The notes: generated by a model from the sequence alone, not told the origin. Shown: positions 35,890-44,892, counted from the stretch's first letter. The stretch is DNA of 64,000 bases from Sedimenticola sp. (GCA_026992075.1 JALXAM010000009.1:1-64000); one strand, 5' to 3'. Numbers and translations are program-made.

Positions 35890-36886
35890 CGCCACCCTTT
35901 CCGGCCAGCACGATCTCGCCGGCATCGGCCAGCCGCTTGGCGGTGGCCAGTATCTCTTTCTGCGCCTCCTCCACCTCGCTCAGGCGCACCGGCCCCTTGG
36001 CCTCCAGGTCGTCACGCAGCATCTCGGCGGCGCGCTGGGACATGTTCTTGAAGATCTTCTGTTTCACCGCCTCGTCCGCACCCTTGAGGGCGATGAGCAG
36101 CACCTCGGAAGAGACCTCGCGCAGCAGGGCCTGGATGCCACGATCGTCGATGTCCAGCAGATTGTCGAAGACGAACATGCTGTTCTCGATCTTCTCCGCC
36201 AGCTCGGCGTCCTTCTCCTTGAGGTACTCGGTAATGTCGCTCTCGGTGTCGGGATCGAGGAAGTTGAGAATATTGGCCACGGTGGTGACCCCGTCGCTGG
36301 CGGGACTGGTGAGGCCGAAATCACCCGCGTACTGCTTCTCCAGGATCCGGTCCAGCTCCTCCAGCGCGGAAGGCTGCACCCCGTCCAGGGTAGCGATGCG
36401 CAGCACGATGTCCCGACGGCGCTCAGAGGGAAAGTGCTTGAGCACCTCCGCCGCCTGGTCGTTCTCCAGGTAGGAGAGGACGATGGCCACGATCTGCGGG
36501 TGCTCCTGACGGAAGATCTCGGCGATGGCGCGGGCATCCAGCCATTTCAGGGTCTCGATACCCTTGGAGTTGGGACGGGTGATGATGCGGTCGATGAGGC
36601 TGGCCGCCTTCTCCACGCCGAAGGCCTCCACCAGGGTGTTGCGCACGAAGTCCTCGGCATCCAGCCCCAGGGCGGTCTCCTCCTCCACCGCCTGCACGAA
36701 ATGGTTCAACACCTCGTCGATCCGCTCACGGGTGACATGGGAGAGGGAGGCCATCACCTCACCCAGCCGCTGCACCTCGCGCGGCTCCATGTGACGCAGG
36801 ATGGCGGCCGCCTCTTTCTCGCCCAGGCTCATCATCAGGATGGCGGCTCGCTCCACTCCCGCCAGTTCGGAGGCACCCTCACTCAT
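35876..36886 (-). CDS. fliG: Flagellar motor switch protein FliG
   Basis: 336 aa rotor protein that contacts the stator and FliF. The ARM repeats with EHPQIVAIVLSYLENDQAAEVL and the C-terminal torque domain (VFDNLLDIDDRGIQALLREVS) with its conserved charged helix are present. Length matches FliG (331). It overlaps fliF by 8 nt. Confidence 0.97.
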   Translation of the reverse strand: MSEGASELAGVERAAILMMSLGEKEAAAILRHMEPREVQRLGEVMASLSHVTRERIDEVLNHFVQAVEEETALGLDAEDFVRNTLVEAFGVEKAASLIDRIITRPNSKGIETLKWLDARAIAEIFRQEHPQIVAIVLSYLENDQAAEVLKHFPSERRRDIVLRIATLDGVQPSALEELDRILEKQYAGDFGLTSPASDGVTTVANILNFLDPDTESDITEYLKEKDAELAEKIENSMFVFDNLLDIDDRGIQALLREVSSEVLLIALKGADEAVKQKIFKNMSQRAAEMLRDDLEAKGPVRLSEVEEAQKEILATAKRLADAGEIVLAGKGGDEFV

Positions 36887-38597
36887 CGGCGGCCACCCAG
36901 CTCTTCACCACTTGCGCCACCCGCTTGGGATCCTGCTGCACCAGGGTGCGTGCCATCTCCAGATCCACTCCGCCGGTCGCCATACCCATGGCCGCGGCCT
37001 CCTGTTCCCCACTCCCCGGTGTGGCGGCGCCGGCCCCCGCCGCTCCCGTTCCGGCCGCTGCCGCGGCAGCCGCCACCTGCGCAGCCGCGCCGGCCTCTCC
37101 TTCTGGCATGGGCAGACCGGCCACGGCGGCGCCTCCGGCCTGGGGCAGACGCTGGGCATTGGACTCGCTCTCGATGATGCGGCCGGTCTCCGCCAGATTC
37201 TTCAGCATGGGTCGCAACACCCCCAGCGCCAGGAAGAGCACGAAAAGCGCCCCCATCACCGGCTTGGCCAGATCCCACAGCCAGGGCTGCTGCCACAGGG
37301 GAATGGAATCCTCCTCACCCTCCTGCAACGCCTCGCCCTGGAACGGCAGGTTGATCACGTTGATGCTGTCGTTGCGGCTGGCGTCGAAACCCACTGCCTT
37401 CTTCACCAGGTCGGTGATGCGGTCCAGCTCCGCCTTGTCCAGGGGGGTCTGCTGCACCTTGCCTTCTTCGTGCAGCTTTTTCTTGTAATCCAGCACCACC
37501 GCCACCGAGAGCCGCTTGATGCGTCCTGGCGCATACTTGCTGTGGCTGATGCTGCGACCCACCTCGTAGTTGCGCACCACCTCCTTGGAGTCGTCCCGAA
37601 TGTCGGCGCGGGCGGCATCGACGGTGCTCACGCTGGGCGCGCGGGGCGGCTGATTGGTGAGCGCTCCCGGTACGCCCTCGGCCTCCCCGGCATCAGTGGT
37701 TCTACGCTCCTTGATACGTTCGCTACGCACCACGGCACCGTCAGGCTGATAGCTCTCACGGGTCTCCTCGGTGGCGGTGAAGTCGAGGTCCGCCGTCACC
37801 TGTGCCCGCACCCCCTCGGCCCCCACGATGGGGGAGAGAATCTCCACGATGCGTCGGGTGTACTCTGACTCCAGGCGGCGGCTGTATTCGAACTGACTGG
37901 CGTTCAGCGTCGCCTCCCGCTTGTCACTGCTCTCGCTGAGCAGGCGGCCGCGCTGGTCCACCACGGTCACCGCCTCCGGTGTCAGGCCAGGCACGCTGGA
38001 GGCCAGCAGGTGCACGATGCCGGCCACCTGGGTCTCGTTGAGGTTGCCCCCGGGACGCAGCCGCACCAGCACCGAGGCACTGGGCTTGGCGCGATCACGC
38101 AGAAAGACCGACTGCTTGGGCATGGCCAGGTGAACCCGTGCGCTCTGCACGCTGCTCAGGCTGGAGATGGTGCGTGCCAGCTCTCCTTCCAGGGCCCGCT
38201 GGTAGCGCGCCTTCTCCAGGAAGCGGCTGGTGCCCAGGCCGGTCTTCTTCTCCATCAGCTCGAAACCCACCTCGTCGCTGTTGGGCAGCCCTTGCGCCGC
38301 CATGCGCAGGCGCAGATCATGGACCTTGGCGGAAGGGACGAAGATGGAACCGCTGCTGTTCTCCACCTGGTAGGGGATGCCCTGGTCGTCCAGGGCAGTG
38401 GCGATGCTGGCCAGATCCTGCCCCCCGAGGTTGGCGAAGAGCAGGCTGTAGTTGGGTTTCTGCGACCAGAGCACCACCGCCACGCCCAATGCGATGGTGG
38501 CCGCCAGCGCCACCATCAGGCCGAGCTGTTTCACCACCGGCAGGGCCCCGAACCCCTGCACCTGTGCCATCAGATCTTCAGCCTTCACCAGTGCCAT
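36879..38597 (-). CDS. fliF: Flagellar MS-ring protein FliF
   Basis: 572 aa. Two transmembrane helices (residues about 24-45 and 430-455), a periplasmic ring-building motif region with AMPKQSVFLRDRAKPSASV, and a C-terminal tail for FliG with many Ala/Gly-rich low-complexity residues (about 495-545). The MS ring is the first structure assembled and houses the export gate. The spacing to fliE is 40 nt. Confidence 0.97.
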   Translation of the reverse strand: MALVKAEDLMAQVQGFGALPVVKQLGLMVALAATIALGVAVVLWSQKPNYSLLFANLGGQDLASIATALDDQGIPYQVENSSGSIFVPSAKVHDLRLRMAAQGLPNSDEVGFELMEKKTGLGTSRFLEKARYQRALEGELARTISSLSSVQSARVHLAMPKQSVFLRDRAKPSASVLVRLRPGGNLNETQVAGIVHLLASSVPGLTPEAVTVVDQRGRLLSESSDKREATLNASQFEYSRRLESEYTRRIVEILSPIVGAEGVRAQVTADLDFTATEETRESYQPDGAVVRSERIKERRTTDAGEAEGVPGALTNQPPRAPSVSTVDAARADIRDDSKEVVRNYEVGRSISHSKYAPGRIKRLSVAVVLDYKKKLHEEGKVQQTPLDKAELDRITDLVKKAVGFDASRNDSINVINLPFQGEALQEGEEDSIPLWQQPWLWDLAKPVMGALFVLFLALGVLRPMLKNLAETGRIIESESNAQRLPQAGGAAVAGLPMPEGEAGAAAQVAAAAAAAGTGAAGAGAATPGSGEQEAAAMGMATGGVDLEMARTLVQQDPKRVAQVVKSWVAADE

Positions 38598-38637
38598 CTG
38601 TTTCCTTCGTACCTTTGAGAAACGTAAAGATCAGGCT

Positions 38638-38967
38638 TCACACCTGCATGTTCATCACGTCCTGGTAGGCGGAGAGCAGCCGGTTGCGTACCTCCACCAT
38701 GGCGGTGAAGGAGACGCTTGCCTTCTGCAGCTCCACCATCACCTGGGCCAGATCCACGTTGGGGTCGCCCTGCTCGAAGGCGGTGGCCAGATCGCTGGCA
38801 TTCTGCTGCAACTGGTTCACCTTCTGGATGGAATCCCCCAGGATCTTCTCGAAGGCGACGCCACCCTCCTCCACGGGTCCGCTGGCTGGCTTGGCCCGGT
38901 CGGCCTCCGCCAGAGCGGCCATCTGCCGCATCTGGTGCAACAGTTGACTGACATCCACGCTGCTCAT
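38638..38967 (-). CDS. fliE: Flagellar hook-basal body protein FliE
   Basis: 109 aa MS-ring/rod junction protein. The motif GDPNVDLAQVMVELQKASVS is the family signature and the C-terminus VRNRLLSAYQDVMNMQV is typical. The start MSSVDVSQLL follows GGGAGGAGA; a longer reading to 39003 is less likely. A sigma54 promoter lies 70-85 nt upstream, so fliE heads the fliEFGHIJ operon. Confidence 0.95.
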   Translation of the reverse strand: MSSVDVSQLLHQMRQMAALAEADRAKPASGPVEEGGVAFEKILGDSIQKVNQLQQNASDLATAFEQGDPNVDLAQVMVELQKASVSFTAMVEVRNRLLSAYQDVMNMQV

Positions 38968-39034
38968 TTTTCCGTCTCCTCCCGGTTCGCCATGTGACGG
39001 CAAACCGTCTCCGCTTCGGGTTCAAGGGAGATGC

Positions 39035-39050
39035 TGCACTATTCGTGCCA
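39035..39050 (-). promoter_or_regulatory. Sigma54 promoter of fliE operon
   Basis: Minus strand TGGCACG-AATA-GTGCA, with a perfect -24 element and the GC of -12 kept. It lies between the fleR stop and fliE, predicted start near 39024, 57-nt leader. It fits FleR/FlrC-dependent transcription of middle flagellar genes. Confidence 0.75.
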
Positions 39051-39056
39051 TCGAAT

Positions 39057-40400
39057 TCAGGCGGGAATCTGGATGCCCGCCTCGCGCAGCCGCGCCAGCT
39101 TGTAGCGCAGGGTGCGCGGACTGATCCCCAGCCTGCGCGCCACCTCGGCACGACTGCCACCGGACCGGAGCGCCGAAAGGATGAGGTCTGCCTCCCGCTG
39201 GCGCAGGTCGTCCTCCAGCCGTTCCGCCGGCAGGGAACTGCCGGGCTCCCTGCCGTCGCTGCCGCCGTGTTCCGTGGGAACCAGGGACTCGAACTGGATC
39301 TCCGCCGCGGTGATGCGGTCCCCGCTGCGCAGGATCAGCGCCCGCTGTATCACGTTCTCCAGCTCGCGCACGTTCCCCGGCCACTGATGTTCCTGCAGCC
39401 GTGCCAGGGCGTTCGGCGCCAGCTCCGGCACCGGCCCGCTCCTGCAATGGCGGGCGAGGAACCGGCGCGCCAGGGGAAGCACGTCCCTGGGCCGTTCGCG
39501 CAGGGGTGGCACCTGGAGAGGAAAGACGTTCAACCGGTAATAGAGATCCTGGCGGAACTCGCCGCGGCGCACCGCTTCGGCCAGGTCCCGGTTGCTGGTG
39601 GCCAGCACGCGGACGTCCAGGGCGATGGGGTGCCTGCCGCCCAGGCGTTCGACCTCCTTCTCCTGCAGCACCCGCAACAACTTGGCCTGCAGGCCGAGCT
39701 CCATCTCGGTCACCTCGTCCAGCAGCAGGGTGCCCCCCTGGGCCTGCTCGAACTTGCCGGGCCGGGCCTGGTAGGCGCTGGTGAAGGCGCCCTTCTCGTG
39801 GCCGAACAGCATCGCTTCCAGCATGTTCTCCGGGATGGCGGCACAGTTGATGGCCACGAAGGGCCCCTTGCTGCGGGGGGAGTGGGCATGGATGTAACGG
39901 GCCAGCATCTCCTTGCCGGTACCCGACTCGCCCAGCAGCATCACGGTGGCGTCGCTGACGGCCACCTTCCGGGCCAGGGCGGCCAGCCGTTCGCTGCGGG
40001 GATCGGCCACCACCATCTCCTCCGTCTCCGCTTCCGCGGGGATGAAGCGCTCCACCATCTGCAGCAACACCGCCGCGTCGAACGGCTTCACCAGGTAATC
40101 GGTGGCCCCCTCGCGCATGGCCGCCACCGCCCGGTCGATGGTGCCGTAGGCGGTCATCAATACCACTGGCAGGTCCCCATGGGTCCGCCGGATGGCGCGC
40201 AACAGCTCGTGGCCATCCACCGGCGCCATCTGCACGTCGGAGATCACCAGGCCGATCTCCGGCTCCATCGCCAGCAGCTTCAAAGCCGCTTCGCCATGTT
40301 CCGCCGCCAGCACCGCGCAGCCCGACAGCGACAGTGTGTCGCACAACGCGGTGCGCAGTGCGGTGTCGTCTTCCACCACCAGCACTTTGTTCTTCTTCAC
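39057..40400 (-). CDS. fleR: Sigma54-dependent response regulator FleR (FlrC)
   Basis: 447 aa activator. The receiver domain has a phosphoacceptor Asp in ISDVQMAPVDG (D55) and KPFD. The AAA+ domain has Walker A GESGTGKE (157-164) and the sigma54-contacting GAFTSA loop (204-209). The C-terminal Fis-type helix-turn-helix ends RLGISPRTLRYKLARLREAG. The GTG at 40400 follows GGAGGTGA; an upstream ATG has no such site. It is coupled 4 nt after fleS. It should activate the sigma54 promoters in this cluster. Confidence 0.94.
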   Translation of the reverse strand: MKKNKVLVVEDDTALRTALCDTLSLSGCAVLAAEHGEAALKLLAMEPEIGLVISDVQMAPVDGHELLRAIRRTHGDLPVVLMTAYGTIDRAVAAMREGATDYLVKPFDAAVLLQMVERFIPAEAETEEMVVADPRSERLAALARKVAVSDATVMLLGESGTGKEMLARYIHAHSPRSKGPFVAINCAAIPENMLEAMLFGHEKGAFTSAYQARPGKFEQAQGGTLLLDEVTEMELGLQAKLLRVLQEKEVERLGGRHPIALDVRVLATSNRDLAEAVRRGEFRQDLYYRLNVFPLQVPPLRERPRDVLPLARRFLARHCRSGPVPELAPNALARLQEHQWPGNVRELENVIQRALILRSGDRITAAEIQFESLVPTEHGGSDGREPGSSLPAERLEDDLRQREADLILSALRSGGSRAEVARRLGISPRTLRYKLARLREAGIQIPA

Positions 40401-40404
40401 CCGA

Positions 40405-41646
40405 TCACCTCCTTCCACCAGCACCGGCGTAATGCTGTTTCACGGGCTCCAGCACCTGCGCCGGCAGCGCATCGCAACTTTCGTACAGGGGCAACAGCAG
40501 GCGCACCCGGGCGCCGCCGCGGGCACGATTCTCCAGCATCAGTTCACCCTCGAAACTCTCGGCCACCGCCTTCACCACCGCCAGCCCCAGCCCGGTGCCA
40601 TTGGGCCTGGTGGTGAAAAAGGGCTCACAAAGCCGGTCCATTGCCTCTTGGGGAAAACCGCTGCCGTTGTCCTGCAGGGTGAGGACCAGGTGGCCTGCGA
40701 TCTTCTCCAGCAACAATTCGATGCGGGGGGAATCGCCACAGGCCTGCAGGGCGTTGGTGCCCAGGTTGAGCAACGCGCCCAGCAGGGCATCGCCATCCCC
40801 GAGAAGCCGGACATCCAGATCCCTGCCTTGGACCTGGAGCCTGCCCCCGCGCGCCGACACCTCGGGTTCCAGCACTTGCAGGAACTGCTCCACCACCTGT
40901 TCCAGCAAGACCGGCTCTCGGCAGGCCCCTTCGCCCCGGGCATAGCCGAGCATGTTGTGCACCATCTGCTCCAGATGGCGCAGCCGCTCCCGGGCCCGGG
41001 CGACGAACAGGCTGCGACGCTCCCCGTCCAGGGCGGGATTGTCCAGTTGAGAAAGGTAGAGCAGCACCGAAGAAAGGGGGGTGCGAATCTGGTGGGCCAG
41101 GCTGGCGGCCATCTCCCCCAGCGCCCCCAGGCGCTCGCGCTGGCTGGCCAGCTCCTGCAGTCGGCGGGTTTCGGTGACATCGGTGAGCAGCAGGATCCGC
41201 CCTTCCCCCTCGCCCAGGGAACGGCTGGAGAGGCTCAGCCGGCGACCATCCGCCAGCTCCAGCTCCTGGCCCGGGTGCCGCCGGAAATTGCCAGCCACCT
41301 TCTCCCAGGCCATTTCCACCAGGCCATCGCCCAGCAGATCCTCGGCACCCGGATTGGCCTGTCGGATGACACCGGAATCGTCCAGGACCAGTACGCCGCC
41401 GGGCAGCATCTCCATCAGCCGCTCCAGCCGCTGCGCCAGCCGCTCCTTCTCCGCCAGCTGTTGCAGCTTTTCCGAGCGGGCCTGGGCCAGCTCCGCGGTG
41501 AGCCGGGCCACTTCGTTCTGCAGCGCTTCATAACGGGAGGCCAGCTCCGCCCCCACCTGGTTGAACAGCTCGAATGCGTGACGCAGCGCTTCGCCGTCCG
41601 GAGACACTCCCCCGTTCTCTTTTTCGATGATCGCCTTGGTGTTCAT
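40405..41646 (-). CDS. fleS: Flagellar sensor histidine kinase FleS (FlrB)
   Basis: 413 aa cytoplasmic kinase. A coiled-coil N-terminus (about 20-78) is followed by a PAS-like region (GVLVLDDSGVIRQANPGAEDL), the H box GEMAASLAHQIRTPLSS with phosphoacceptor H185, and ATPase motifs NLGTNALQAC, DNGSGFP and GTGLGLAV. There is no transmembrane segment, as in FleS/FlrB. Residues 1-13 may not be translated: a sigma54 promoter ends only 2 nt before this ATG and no ribosome site precedes it, so the GTG at 41607 is a candidate start. Confidence 0.92.
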   Translation of the reverse strand: MNTKAIIEKENGGVSPDGEALRHAFELFNQVGAELASRYEALQNEVARLTAELAQARSEKLQQLAEKERLAQRLERLMEMLPGGVLVLDDSGVIRQANPGAEDLLGDGLVEMAWEKVAGNFRRHPGQELELADGRRLSLSSRSLGEGEGRILLLTDVTETRRLQELASQRERLGALGEMAASLAHQIRTPLSSVLLYLSQLDNPALDGERRSLFVARARERLRHLEQMVHNMLGYARGEGACREPVLLEQVVEQFLQVLEPEVSARGGRLQVQGRDLDVRLLGDGDALLGALLNLGTNALQACGDSPRIELLLEKIAGHLVLTLQDNGSGFPQEAMDRLCEPFFTTRPNGTGLGLAVVKAVAESFEGELMLENRARGGARVRLLLPLYESCDALPAQVLEPVKQHYAGAGGRR

Positions 41647-41658
41647 GCCAAGCGAGCA

Positions 41659-41674
41659 TGCAACATGCGTGCCG
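41659..41674 (-). promoter_or_regulatory. Sigma54 promoter of fleSR
   Basis: Minus strand CGGCACG-CATG-TTGCA: perfect -12 element and a -24 element with one mismatch. The predicted start at about 41648 is almost on the ATG at 41646. In Pseudomonas and Vibrio the homologous pair is also sigma54-dependent, under FleQ/FlrA. Confidence 0.7.
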
Positions 41675-41803
41675 TCTCAAAATGGCCTTATGTGGTCCGG
41701 TTGGGGCTTTCAATGGCCGGTGGGCGACAAAATCATGTCATCGAGAAAACAGGCCGCTGGATGAACCGGCGGAACTTTGTCATCTCCAGCCCGAAAAGAA
41801 AAA

Positions 41804-41825
41804 ACCGGGTAGCATGCTACCCGGT
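41804..41825 (-). terminator. Intrinsic terminator of pilin gene
   Basis: Perfect 22-nt palindrome ACCGGGTAGCATGCTACCCGGT followed on the minus strand by TTTTTTC. It begins about 32 nt after the stop codon of the pilin gene at 41857 and ends transcription before fleS. Confidence 0.85.
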
Positions 41826-41856
41826 GAACATGGGAGGTTGGATGAATGTTGCTTGG

Positions 41857-42462
41857 TTATAACTTTTTGCAAACGTGATAGGTCCCGGCATCAATGTCCC
41901 ACTTGGTGGAGCTCCCTGTTACCCGTACTCCTCTGACATTTCCGGTATTAATGATTCCGTCGTCCAGTTGCCGGTCCAGAATCTCACCGATTTTTCCTTC
42001 CACATCTTCCATGCATATCACTGTGCCGTACAGGCCGCCATAGGAATCCTCGATTCCGATCCGACCCCCAAAAGCATGCAAAGGCTGTTTGCAGTTGTTT
42101 TTGGCTCCGTTGATAAGGCCTGCTGCTCGGAGCTGACCCCAAATTTTGCGCGATTCATCGCTGCCACTGCTCGAATACCAAGTACCCTCAATTACCCCAT
42201 TGCCATTACCATTTCCACCACATAAACCACTCCAACGTGCTGCTGCGGAGTTGTCGTCTCCCGGCAGTGCGCTGTAGCGATCCTGATAACTATAGATAGC
42301 CGCGGTAATGCCGTTGATGTCGTTGACCATCCGCTTGATTTTTGCATTGGTGACCAATTCCTGCCCTTTGAGAATGCCGCCCAGAAGCAGGCCGATGATC
42401 ACCAGCACGATGGCGATCTCCACCAGGGTGAAACCCCCGTTACGCTTATATACGTGATTCAT
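41857..42462 (-). CDS. Type IV prepilin-like protein (probable pilin of the MSHA-like system)
   Basis: 201 aa. Class III leader MNHVYKRNGG with cleavage after G10 and methylatable F11, followed by Glu5 (E15) and a hydrophobic N-terminal helix. The mature domain has YSALPGDDNSAAARW and glycine/asparagine-rich NGNGNG, with four or more Cys that could form disulfides. It is the last gene of the pilus region but has its own sigma54 promoter and terminator. That arrangement suits an abundant subunit, so it may be the major pilin. Identity beyond prepilin family is not certain. Confidence 0.85.
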   Translation of the reverse strand: MNHVYKRNGGFTLVEIAIVLVIIGLLLGGILKGQELVTNAKIKRMVNDINGITAAIYSYQDRYSALPGDDNSAAARWSGLCGGNGNGNGVIEGTWYSSSGSDESRKIWGQLRAAGLINGAKNNCKQPLHAFGGRIGIEDSYGGLYGTVICMEDVEGKIGEILDRQLDDGIINTGNVRGVRVTGSSTKWDIDAGTYHVCKKL

Positions 42463-42514
42463 GGTCTGATTTCCTCCAATCCTTCACGGCCGTTCTCGGC
42501 CTTGATTGATGTAA

Positions 42515-42530
42515 GGCACTTTTCGTGCCA
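42515..42530 (-). promoter_or_regulatory. Sigma54 promoter of the pilin gene
   Basis: Minus strand TGGCACG-AAAA-GTGCC in the 191-bp gap before the pilin gene. The -24 element is perfect, the -12 GC is intact, and the predicted start is near 42504, about 40 nt before the ATG, with GGAGG as ribosome site. Type IV pilin genes are commonly sigma54-dependent. Confidence 0.7.
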
Positions 42531-42653
42531 TGTTTCCCCACCTGCTCGGAAACAGGATTCCCGTGACAGGGTTCACAACTTTCCCGGGATTTCATTCCCT
42601 GGCCATCGCAAAACCGTCGGCCAAGGTACGAAAATCTGTCACTGCGCCCGTTT

Positions 42654-43268
42654 TCAAGGCCAGGCCACCGCTTCCGCAAGCCTGCCCAGCAATGCGTAAC
42701 GGGAAATCCACCGCACCTGGTCGTCGAAGATTCCTTCCACCGGCGCATCGCTGGTATAGATGGCATCGGCATCCCCATTGTCGGCGTCGCCCCTGCCGTT
42801 GCGGCCCAACGCCACCACGACCGCCACTGGAGCATTGGGATTCCCATCCGTGAGTGGCGCACGGCTTCGATCCTCCACCCTGATCCCGGTGAGCGTGTCC
42901 GGCAGGGACGCGGTGGTTCCTTCACGATAGGCTTCGTCCACTCGGTAGTGCATCAGATGATTCCAGCCATCCCGAGCCAGGGATTGCTCAAGCCCCAGGG
43001 AACGCCAAGGAAGGAAACCGCGCTGCTGGCCGGCATCCGCCCGGCCATCTCCATCCGCATCGGCATTGGGAAGCCTGCCTCCGTTGAATGACGCATAGCC
43101 GGTCAGGGCCTCCACCACCCTGTCCAGGTTTTCCCGCGTAACGCCATCCCGCCGGGTCTCCATAAGGGCACTCACGGAGGAAACCACGCCACCGGTAATG
43201 AACCCCAGGATCAGGATTACCAGCGCCAGCTCCACTAGTGTGAAGCCTGTTTCCCTGTTCCTTGTCAT
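42654..43268 (-). CDS. Prepilin-like protein with calcium-loop motif
   Basis: 204 aa. Leader MTRNRETG, cleavage after G8, then F-T-L-V-E and a hydrophobic helix. The mature domain contains DADGDGRAD (residues 70-78), a DxDxDGxxD calcium-binding-type loop, then GFLPWRSLGL and a C-terminal FDDQVRWISRYAL block. The same block order is found twice in the upstream 389-aa protein. Likely a minor pilin. Overlaps its neighbour by 4 nt. Confidence 0.82.
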   Translation of the reverse strand: MTRNRETGFTLVELALVILILGFITGGVVSSVSALMETRRDGVTRENLDRVVEALTGYASFNGGRLPNADADGDGRADAGQQRGFLPWRSLGLEQSLARDGWNHLMHYRVDEAYREGTTASLPDTLTGIRVEDRSRAPLTDGNPNAPVAVVVALGRNGRGDADNGDADAIYTSDAPVEGIFDDQVRWISRYALLGRLAEAVAWP

Positions 43269-44434
43269 GGTTGCACCACCATCACCTGGTCGTTGAAACC
43301 GCTCCCCAAATTTCCCGTCTGGAAGTGGTGGTCGCCCGTACTCGCGTTCTGCCCTTCGTAGTAGTCACCTGGATTGGTGGATGGACGACCGGCTCCCAGA
43401 TCCCGACCAGCCGAAACCAGGATCGCGGGCTTTCCATTGATTCCATCCAGCACCAGGCATGGCCCACAACGACCGCTGCCCCCTTCCAGCCAGGGAGTGG
43501 CTGCAGCGTAGTAGAGCAGCCGCCCCCACCCTTCGGAATGAAGCCAGCCGGGAATGATTCCGCTGGCACAACCACTATCCCAATCCACCGTGGCGCTGCC
43601 GGTCGCGGAAGCCCGATTCAGCGGTAGCAGACCCTCCTGTTGTCCTTTGACTGCTATCAGCTTGCTCGCGGTGGGATCGAACGGTGCTGCCCAGGGCAGG
43701 TAACCACAGGCCTTGTAATAGCGCTGTAACATGGTGGCAGCTTGGTGCAGCACCCGCTGTTCCGTTTTCTGCCACAACCGATCCCGAGACAGGCCCAGCA
43801 CGAGGTCGTTTCCTCCACTGGTTGGATCGGCAAAGTTTCGAAACTCTTTAATCCCACCGGAAATCGTGGGATCCTTGTTCACCCCCTCCAGGTAGTCCGA
43901 AGGACGGTTTGAGGGCCGATGCTGTCCAGGAAATGGAGCCCCAGGGGCCAACACCACGGCGCCTATCTCCGAACCCGTCCCGTCCACCTGGAGAAAAGGA
44001 TGCAGGTCGGTATCACTGTTGAGTACAGCTACCGCCGGGGATTCTCGGTAATTGACCGACAAGGCATACCAGAGCACCTCTCCGGCACCATCCCGGTAGC
44101 GATCCAGCGACAGATCCCGCCATGGCAGCCTGCCCAAGGCCACCTGCCCCGGCGGTGTCGGACAAGCAGGCTCGGCGTATCCATCGCCGTCCAGATCCGG
44201 ACAGGGCAAGAATCCAGGCCCCCGCCCCGGATGGGTGTCAGCATGCGCCACGGCGTAACCCAACAAGGCGGCACGCGCCGCGCCCAATGCTCGCAGGCTT
44301 TTTTCGCGAACCGCGAGGTCAGAGGAAGCGAAAGATTTTTCCAAAACCCAAACGGTGACACCTACCACCAGGATCAGAAAAATCAGGAGGAGCGCCGCAC
44401 CCCGTTGATGCCGCAAGATGGCTGCCGATTTCAT
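43265..44434 (-). CDS. PilX/GspK-like minor pilin with duplicated module
   Basis: 389 aa. The N-terminus RGAALLLIFLILVVG has a prepilin-type Gly before a hydrophobic helix but lacks Glu5, as in GspK and PilX. The soluble part contains two related modules (about 75-215 and 243-389). Each has a LPWxxx block, a long hydrophobic strand, an R-P-S-x-x-P-x-D-Y-x-E-G motif (173-184 and 350-361) and an F/N-D-x-V end. The first module has PDLDGDG (79-85). Probably a tip or minor component of the pilus. Confidence 0.75.
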   Translation of the reverse strand: MKSAAILRHQRGAALLLIFLILVVGVTVWVLEKSFASSDLAVREKSLRALGAARAALLGYAVAHADTHPGRGPGFLPCPDLDGDGYAEPACPTPPGQVALGRLPWRDLSLDRYRDGAGEVLWYALSVNYRESPAVAVLNSDTDLHPFLQVDGTGSEIGAVVLAPGAPFPGQHRPSNRPSDYLEGVNKDPTISGGIKEFRNFADPTSGGNDLVLGLSRDRLWQKTEQRVLHQAATMLQRYYKACGYLPWAAPFDPTASKLIAVKGQQEGLLPLNRASATGSATVDWDSGCASGIIPGWLHSEGWGRLLYYAAATPWLEGGSGRCGPCLVLDGINGKPAILVSAGRDLGAGRPSTNPGDYYEGQNASTGDHHFQTGNLGSGFNDQVMVVQP

Positions 44435-44892
44435 GGCTCCATAGGAACTTCACCAGGTGGACGGGCCGATTGGGCGGCCAGTTGCCTGTCGCCGGTCTCC
44501 CAGGGCTGAAGAACCCGGTTGCCGTTTCTGTCGAAGGACTGTCCGGGCAGCAGATAGTGGAGCCGACCGTCGCTGCCCAGCACCGCCAGGCTGGGCGAGG
44601 GCCCGCGGTCCAACACCAGGCTGAGGCCACGCCGTTCCAGCTCACCATGACGCTCGATGCGAATCCCGTCCACCCAGGCCACGAAGCCACCACCCGCCAC
44701 CGCTACGGCGCCATCGAAACGCACCAGGTTCTGCTCCTGCTCCAACGCTCCGGATCGCGCCGCAGCGATGAGCCTGCGCTCTTCGGGAGAGGTGAGCAGC
44801 CGGCCAAGGGAATCCCCCGCTTCGATGGGAAGGGATACCACCAGAAGGCAAAGGAGGGCCGCCAAACGGTGAATCTCAAGAGGCATCCGCAC
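44431..44892 (-). CDS. MshK-like / PilP-like pilus assembly protein
   Basis: 153 aa exported protein. Signal peptide about residues 1-25, then LTSPEERRLIAAAR and a small domain with VAWVDGIRIERHGELERRG and LHYLLPGQSFDRNGNRVLQPWE, the pattern of MshK and GspC/PilP-type proteins that link the inner-membrane platform to the secretin. It overlaps the MshJ-like gene by 17 nt. Confidence 0.6.
   Translation of the reverse strand: MRMPLEIHRLAALLCLLVVSLPIEAGDSLGRLLTSPEERRLIAAARSGALEQEQNLVRFDGAVAVAGGGFVAWVDGIRIERHGELERRGLSLVLDRGPSPSLAVLGSDGRLHYLLPGQSFDRNGNRVLQPWETGDRQLAAQSARPPGEVPMEP

Noticed and set aside
42515-42530. GGCAC/GTGCC inverted repeat read as a hairpin terminator
   Set aside because: The stem is only 5 bp with no T run, and the same bases fit a sigma54 promoter with the right distance to the pilin gene.
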